DNA from: Chloranthus sessilifolius
Lineage: Eukaryota > Streptophyta > Magnoliopsida > Chloranthales > Chloranthaceae
DNA length: 64,000 nt
Direction: 5' to 3'
Assembly: GCA_021018995.1 (NCBI GenBank)
Contig: CM037597.1
Span: forward strand, 5,531,299-5,595,298
Shown here: in pieces, positions 59,203 to 64,000 of the stretch
Layout: each line of letters opens with the position of its first letter
Numbering within the stretch: position 1 is the first letter of the stretch
The notes under the pieces: model-generated
The model's database searches: none
What the model was told of the DNA's origin: nothing
Seen by the model: only the letters and a program-made list of their open reading frames with translations
Program-made: the position numbers and the translations under genes

Positions 59203-61565
59203 TGTGACGACCTGACTTTTCCAATCCCTCAGGTATAGGAAAGGCCGGTTCACCAACCTATCGAATAAACGATAAGCCAGACAAACAGGGCACATATAAG
59301 AGTAAAGCGCAATAAATATCCATAGCTAAAATAAATGCGGAAGCAATTAAAAGTAAAAAACCACCGATGATGGCCGACCATCATCGAAACATGGCTCATA
59401 ATGGAAATCAACGTCAAGTATAAAACTATGATATCCAACTAAAATGGGCCCACAAATTCAAGTCTAACTCTCACCACAAATAAGAAAATCAGTAAGTTCT
59501 ATACTGGAAAAAACACCTCAGGAGGAACCTCAAGGTCTTCCTCAGGCACGAGTCGGATCACCCACAAATTACCGAATAGCCACGGCCAAGACTGAACTCG
59601 GTGACGATAGTCGGAGTGAGCTAACCAACAAAGCCCAGTAGAAGAAAGACATCATTACATTTTACTTAACTAACATGGTTTCAAAACCAATCGGAATATA
59701 GCTTGTCAAACATATACAGATAATAAATCAATTCGTGTGAAAATCATATATAAGATTTATTTCTAAATGTGTAAAACAAGCCAAGAATGATGCGTTTTCA
59801 AAGGTCTTAGTTTCTCTAACTTCTATATGCAAAGTTCAAGAATTCATGACTTAATCCTCAACTTAAAATACCTCCCGTAAACTATATCTCGAGAGCGTGA
59901 ATATAGCCGATGGGAACCCCTACCTACCATCGCTGCTCATGAACCCTTTTTCAAAGTTGCAACAAGCCCTCACAGAATGAGGGAAACTTGTGCCAAGAAA
60001 TTGTTCAGGAATTTTTGAGGGGTCGTTCAGGTCAATCATAAAACAAATGCAGATACTAATATAAATCAAATGCAAGTCTCTTATACATAGTTCAGGTTCT
60101 TGATTTCAGATTTTCAGAGCTTAAACAGATTCAGGTTTCAGGATTCAGGTAGATTTAGATTTTCAGTCATTCATATCAATTTCAGTTTACAGATGTGATT
60201 TCAATGGCATATGCAAGTTCAAAGATTTTAATTCAAAATATCCATACGAATTAAAATAGAATACTATAAAGATGAGATTCTCCTACCTAAAACTCGGAGT
60301 TATGCGAAGTCAAGCAAGGTCCTATTGATGGCCTCTCGCCCTCAATCTACATCACAATATACATTCATGCATTAAGATTAACTCTAATTACTAATAATAT
60401 AGACCTATTTAAGTGTTTCCTCAAAAACAAGTTAAAACAGGCAAGTTGCGTCAATCCTAGAATTTGACGTAACATTCTCATATATTGTTGACCATTAAGA
60501 CGATTGATCCACGAGTTGGGCAAAACATGAAAGTTGTAGATTTGTCTATTAGCTTTCCAACGCAAAATGAATCGTCTCAATCGGAGTTCGGGATAAAAAG
60601 TTATGACTAAAATACTAAGACAATATCGGAGTTCGATGATACCTCGCTCGAGCGATGAAAATAGCTCGCTCGAGCGAGATCCTTCAGAACTTTCTCGCTC
60701 GAGCGATGACAAAAGCTCGCTCGAGCAAGGGCAGGGAACGCCTTTTCGTGTATTTTAGTGTATCCTCGCTCGAGCGATGATAATAGCTCGCTCGAGCGAG
60801 CTACAGCGACGCGATTTCGCTCGTTTTCACCCGAATCGAAACCCATACATCCCAAAGCAAAACCCATGGCTAATTTAATGATTTTAATCAAAAAGTTTAA
60901 TTAAAACGTACCTTTAATCTAAGGATTCCTAGATTAGAAATGAGTCACGCGAATGGAGCTTCGGAACGAAACCAACGGGTTTCCTTGACGATTCGCGCCG
61001 CGATCGATCCCATGAGTTCACAGAGACAACTCCAACACGTCCCCAATGATCTCAACCTCTCCCAATAGCCAACTACGAATCCAAGGTTGATTCAAGTTCT
61101 TTCTAAGGTTCAAGTGTTTTCAACAAAGAGGGTTCTAGAGAAGGAGGTTTTCTAAATCGATCTCCTATGATAATTGAAGAAGAGAGAAGACGGAGTTTCA
61201 CACGGTTGGATAACTATCAAACGACTACGGTTCTTCACGACACTCACGTCTCTTCCTCTCTTAACAAAACCTAGTATAATACGGGAATGCAATTCCTTCT
61301 TATAATAGGATTGCTCACAAAGTTAAGCACACACACACCTCTTATGTATTATACACTTCTAATTTTAAAACTCAAGTCCGGTGTTGAGCGGCCACATCGA
61401 GGTCGGTGCACAACTTTCGCACGAGGGTCCAAATAGGCTTTAAATCAAAATCTGTCCGCACAATCACATCTAGATAAAAATCTAAAACAAATGGTGACGT
61501 CGGTTGCCGAGCCGAATACACACACGGGGTCAGTCTAACTCGGGTTCAAAATACGGGTCTTTACA
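59203..61565. mobile_element. gypsy-type solo LTR, 2.36 kb, perfect TSD
   Basis: TGTGACGACCTG...GGGTCTTTACA flanked by CTTAT (59198-59202, 61566-61570), in the LINE. The ends resemble Tekay/Del-type chromovirus LTRs, but both ends look alike, so orientation is unresolved. Six TCGCTCGAGCGA-type palindromes lie at 60644-60799, and a module shared with the Athila-type LTR at 60510-60625. Confidence 0.85.
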
Positions 61566-62565
61566 CTTATGGTAAACGAATCTAAAAATACAGTCACTTT
61601 TAGCCAAGCGTCTATGTATGATATTGAAAATTTTCAAGAGCTCAATTTCAAGAAGGAAAAGTTGACCATCAAATATTTGAGACTCAACTTTTCACTACCC
61701 AAATGACCTATTCCTTGTGTCTTCCACTTATTCAAAAGATTGAGGATAGGGTTGAGAGCTGGAAGAGCCATCTAGATTAGAGCTCATCTCCTTGGAGTTG
61801 AGCTCTTTTCAAGTTTATTGGACTAGAGCTTTTACAATCCCCATGAGAGTGATCAAAGATATTGAGAAAATCCTTTGTAGGTTCTTATGGTGTGGGCCTA
61901 CTCTTTCTCAATCAATGCACCCCATGAGTTGGAAGAAGATTTGCCATCCGAAGCATGAAGGAGGGTTTGACATAAGGCGAATCAAAGGTTGAAACAAAGC
62001 AGGTATGGCTAAGCTTTTTTGGTGGAAGATAATGGTTCCCTTTGGGCTTAAGCGATGAAAGCTAAATACATTGGTAATGAAAGTATTTGGACCAGCACTT
62101 TCCGAGGCACCTTTGAAGCTAGTGAGATCGTGGCCAAGAATTCCCAATGCATTATTGGCAATAGTTAAGATACTAGCTATTGGTTTGACCATTGGCTTGA
62201 CAGAGAATCCCTGATCCCTCAATTTAGTAGAAGGTCAGGAGCTGAAGCAAATATGCCCATCAATATTAAGGTTGGAACTGTTTGGCAAAATTGGAGATTG
62301 GGCTTTACCCCACCCTACCACCCACAAAATGGAGCAAGCTTGGTTAAAAGTCAGGAATTCGGGGCCGTCGGATCCTATTGAAAAAGATAAGTTTGGTAAC
62401 TTTAATCTCAAATCTGCATGGGAGGTCATCAAAGGAAACAAGGAGGAAGTTATTTGGAGGCAATTTCTTTAGAATGTTACTAATATTCCAGAACAAGCTT
62501 TTGGCATTTCTCTCGCTATTTAGATTTAATTACTCACTATGGAGAAGCTGAACAAGAGGGCTATG

Positions 62566-63340
62566 TGTTGGATATTTTAAAGGATTTAAAAAATAAGCTT
62601 TTGAAATTGGGATTTGTCCCACATCGTGTAAACTCTTTTTTGGGTTTGGCTTATATATCTTTGTCTTGGCTCAAGGCTTGTAGCCTTTACCCAGGGGGCA
62701 CCGAATTTTGTTGCTTCCATCGCCATGAGCCGAGTCGGTCGGACGCACGCACGTACGTGATGCGTGGCGGCGATGCATACACGATAATTTAATTAAACTT
62801 TTGAATAAGTGTGTAACCTCCCATTTGATGTGCACGTGTACGTGTACGTGACGTGGCGATACGGTAATTTAATTAAACTTTTGAATAAGTGTGTAACCGC
62901 CCATTTGAATTTTAAACGGATATGTCTTATCCGACCGTTCAGTTATATGCTACGAATATATCCGTTCGGTTACACCTGTTTTACGGATATGTCCGTTCGA
63001 TTTACCTGTTTTATCTATAAAAGGACCCCAAGACCCCTCATTTGTAATACTGCATTTTTACGCAAATTTTTTCTCTGCGACTTTAAGCTTTCTCCTTCTC
63101 AGAGTTCCGCTTTAGTTTTTTGGTATTCTCGTTGCGTGATCAGATTCACCAAATCTGATCGCACGGATACGCTGCCGATTCGTTGTATCCTGGAACCGAT
63201 TTGCCGGTAACCTATTGGTGACCACTAGATCATAGTGGTAGGGGCAAATCTTGGTTTAAAGACAACGATATTTAACGTGCCTCGAACCGGATCAGCGTAT
63301 ATTTTAATTCCAATATTTATCTTCTTTTGCAACCCAAACA
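62566..63340 (+). mobile_element. copia-type solo LTR, 775 bp
   Basis: TGTTGG...CCAAACA interrupts the zinc-knuckle part of the LINE. TATA at about 63015 (ATCTATAAAAGG). Near the left end TGTCCCACATCG stands about 24 bp before CTTATATATC. A unit of about 55 bp (TAATTTAATTAAACTTTTGA) is doubled at 62785-62910. Flanks CTATG and TATTG do not match well. Confidence 0.75.
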
Positions 63341-63626
63341 TATTGTTCTAATAGTATGATGATCCCTTCTAGATGTTTCCTATGTTGGAGCCAATGTGAA
63401 GATATTGCCCACTTATTTTTCAAGTGCGGCTATTGAGTTGGGTGTGGAGATCCATCAAATATAGGCTTGAGATAAAGAGATTGAACACTAATATATCATA
63501 TGAGGAACTCAATCTGTGTATTGAAGAAAACAAAGACAAAAACCGGAGGAGCTAGCTTATCAAACGTGCTTTTGTTGCTTTGGTGGGGCTAATCCTAAGA
63601 AGGAAATTCTTAAGTGCATTATTAGT

Positions 63627-64000
63627 GTGATGACCCAGACCCACATGGGCTTAGGTCCCTGCCCTGATTTTGTTTCTGACTTGGGATTAAGTGTAATAAC
63701 CCAGATTTTTGAATTTTATTTAATGGTATTAGATGATGTACCACACAATGCGTGGTGCTAACGCTCCACACCGGAATATACCCACTTTAGAAATAGTCTA
63801 ATTTTTTATATATATTAATATTAGACTCATTGCGGAGTACTTGTCGATACGATTCCAACGATATATAATTTGTCGATTTTTGATAAGAATATAAAAAGTT
63901 ATGCCCGTTTGAAGAGTGAAGCGGGTTAAAGGGCACAATTGTAAATTCGGGAGAGAATCACCATTTACCTTGGTGCTTACACAAAGCGCTGAAGCAAAAC
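63627..64000. mobile_element. start of one or two further LTRs, cut by the window end
   Basis: TGTGATGACCCAGACC at 63627 and TGTAATAACCCAGA at 63692 both look like gypsy LTR starts. About 63850-63915 carries a diverged copy (minus strand) of the module at 8639 and 60510. Confidence 0.5.

Larger units (their letters stand above)
55481..63626 (+). mobile_element. LINE (L1-type), broken and split by three LTR insertions
   Basis: Pieces in order: endonuclease (55481-55990; LGDFNCI near 55741), a linker (56000-56524), RT (58283-59202; LIPKE near 58550, NCGLRQGDHLSPLLF and LLFVDDALL near 59100), post-RT region (61571-62565) and a zinc-knuckle tail (63341-63626; CFLCW and HLFFKCG). The gaps are insertions at 56525-58277, 59203-61565 and 62566-63340. 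Many stops and frame changes. No ORF1 was seen, so the copy may be 5'-truncated. No poly-A tail was found because another LTR begins at 63627. Confidence 0.88.

Overview
The window looks like nuclear DNA of a flowering plant, probably a eudicot. It is AT-rich, full of LTR retrotransposons and small inverted-repeat elements, and holds two intron-containing plant genes. The host genes, both on the + strand, are a class III secretory peroxidase close to Arabidopsis peroxidase 12 (36727-41251, three exons) and a bHLH transcription factor of the bHLH95/ZHOUPI type (45216-53651, three exons, with introns of 1.9 and 5.6 kb). I found no other convincing host gene, no rRNA or tRNA gene and no CRISPR array.

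Layout. 1-2.8 kb: 3' half of a broken Ty1/copia element. 4.2-5.4 kb: a small MITE and a copia solo LTR with a perfect 5-bp target-site duplication (TSD). 5.43-28.36 kb: a deep nest. An element with long terminal inverted repeats holds a non-coding LTR element (LARD type, 5722-27678). One LTR of the LARD is split by a young Athila/Tat-type gypsy element (7205-18729, TSD CACAA). The other is split by a 4.3-kb hAT transposon (22905-27235, 8-bp TSD). 28.4-36 kb: intergenic, with a Mutator-like MITE (9-bp TSD), a hAT MITE, a 270-bp inverted-repeat pair 3 kb apart, CACTA-type MITEs and long (TA)n tracts. 36.7-41.3 kb: the peroxidase gene. 41.3-45.2 kb: intergenic repeats, including a 143-bp solo LTR. 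45.2-53.7 kb: the bHLH gene, whose introns hold SINEs, foldback MITEs and an Athila-like solo LTR. 55.5-63.6 kb: a broken LINE split three times, by a small non-coding LTR element (TSD ATTAT), a 2.36-kb gypsy-type solo LTR (TSD CTTAT) and a copia solo LTR. The last bases enter another LTR.

The two genes show no functional link beyond being neighbours on the same strand. The peroxidase should act in the cell wall or vacuole on phenolic substrates and H2O2. The bHLH protein should act in the nucleus; its basic region has the His-Glu-Arg set expected of a CACGTG binder.

The most unusual signals are in the repeats. (a) Several LTR families carry sets of 12-bp self-palindromes at similar places, and in two related Athila-type LTRs the palindrome sequence differs while palindromicity is kept. 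(b) A roughly 100-nt module next to these palindromes is shared by two different gypsy LTR families, with a possible third diverged copy at the window end. (c) Plant snRNA-type promoter pairs (a TCCCACATCG-like box about 20-25 bp before a TATA box) recur in small LTR elements. (d) A CACGTG-bearing hairpin lies in an intron of the bHLH gene. All identities and distances were judged by eye.
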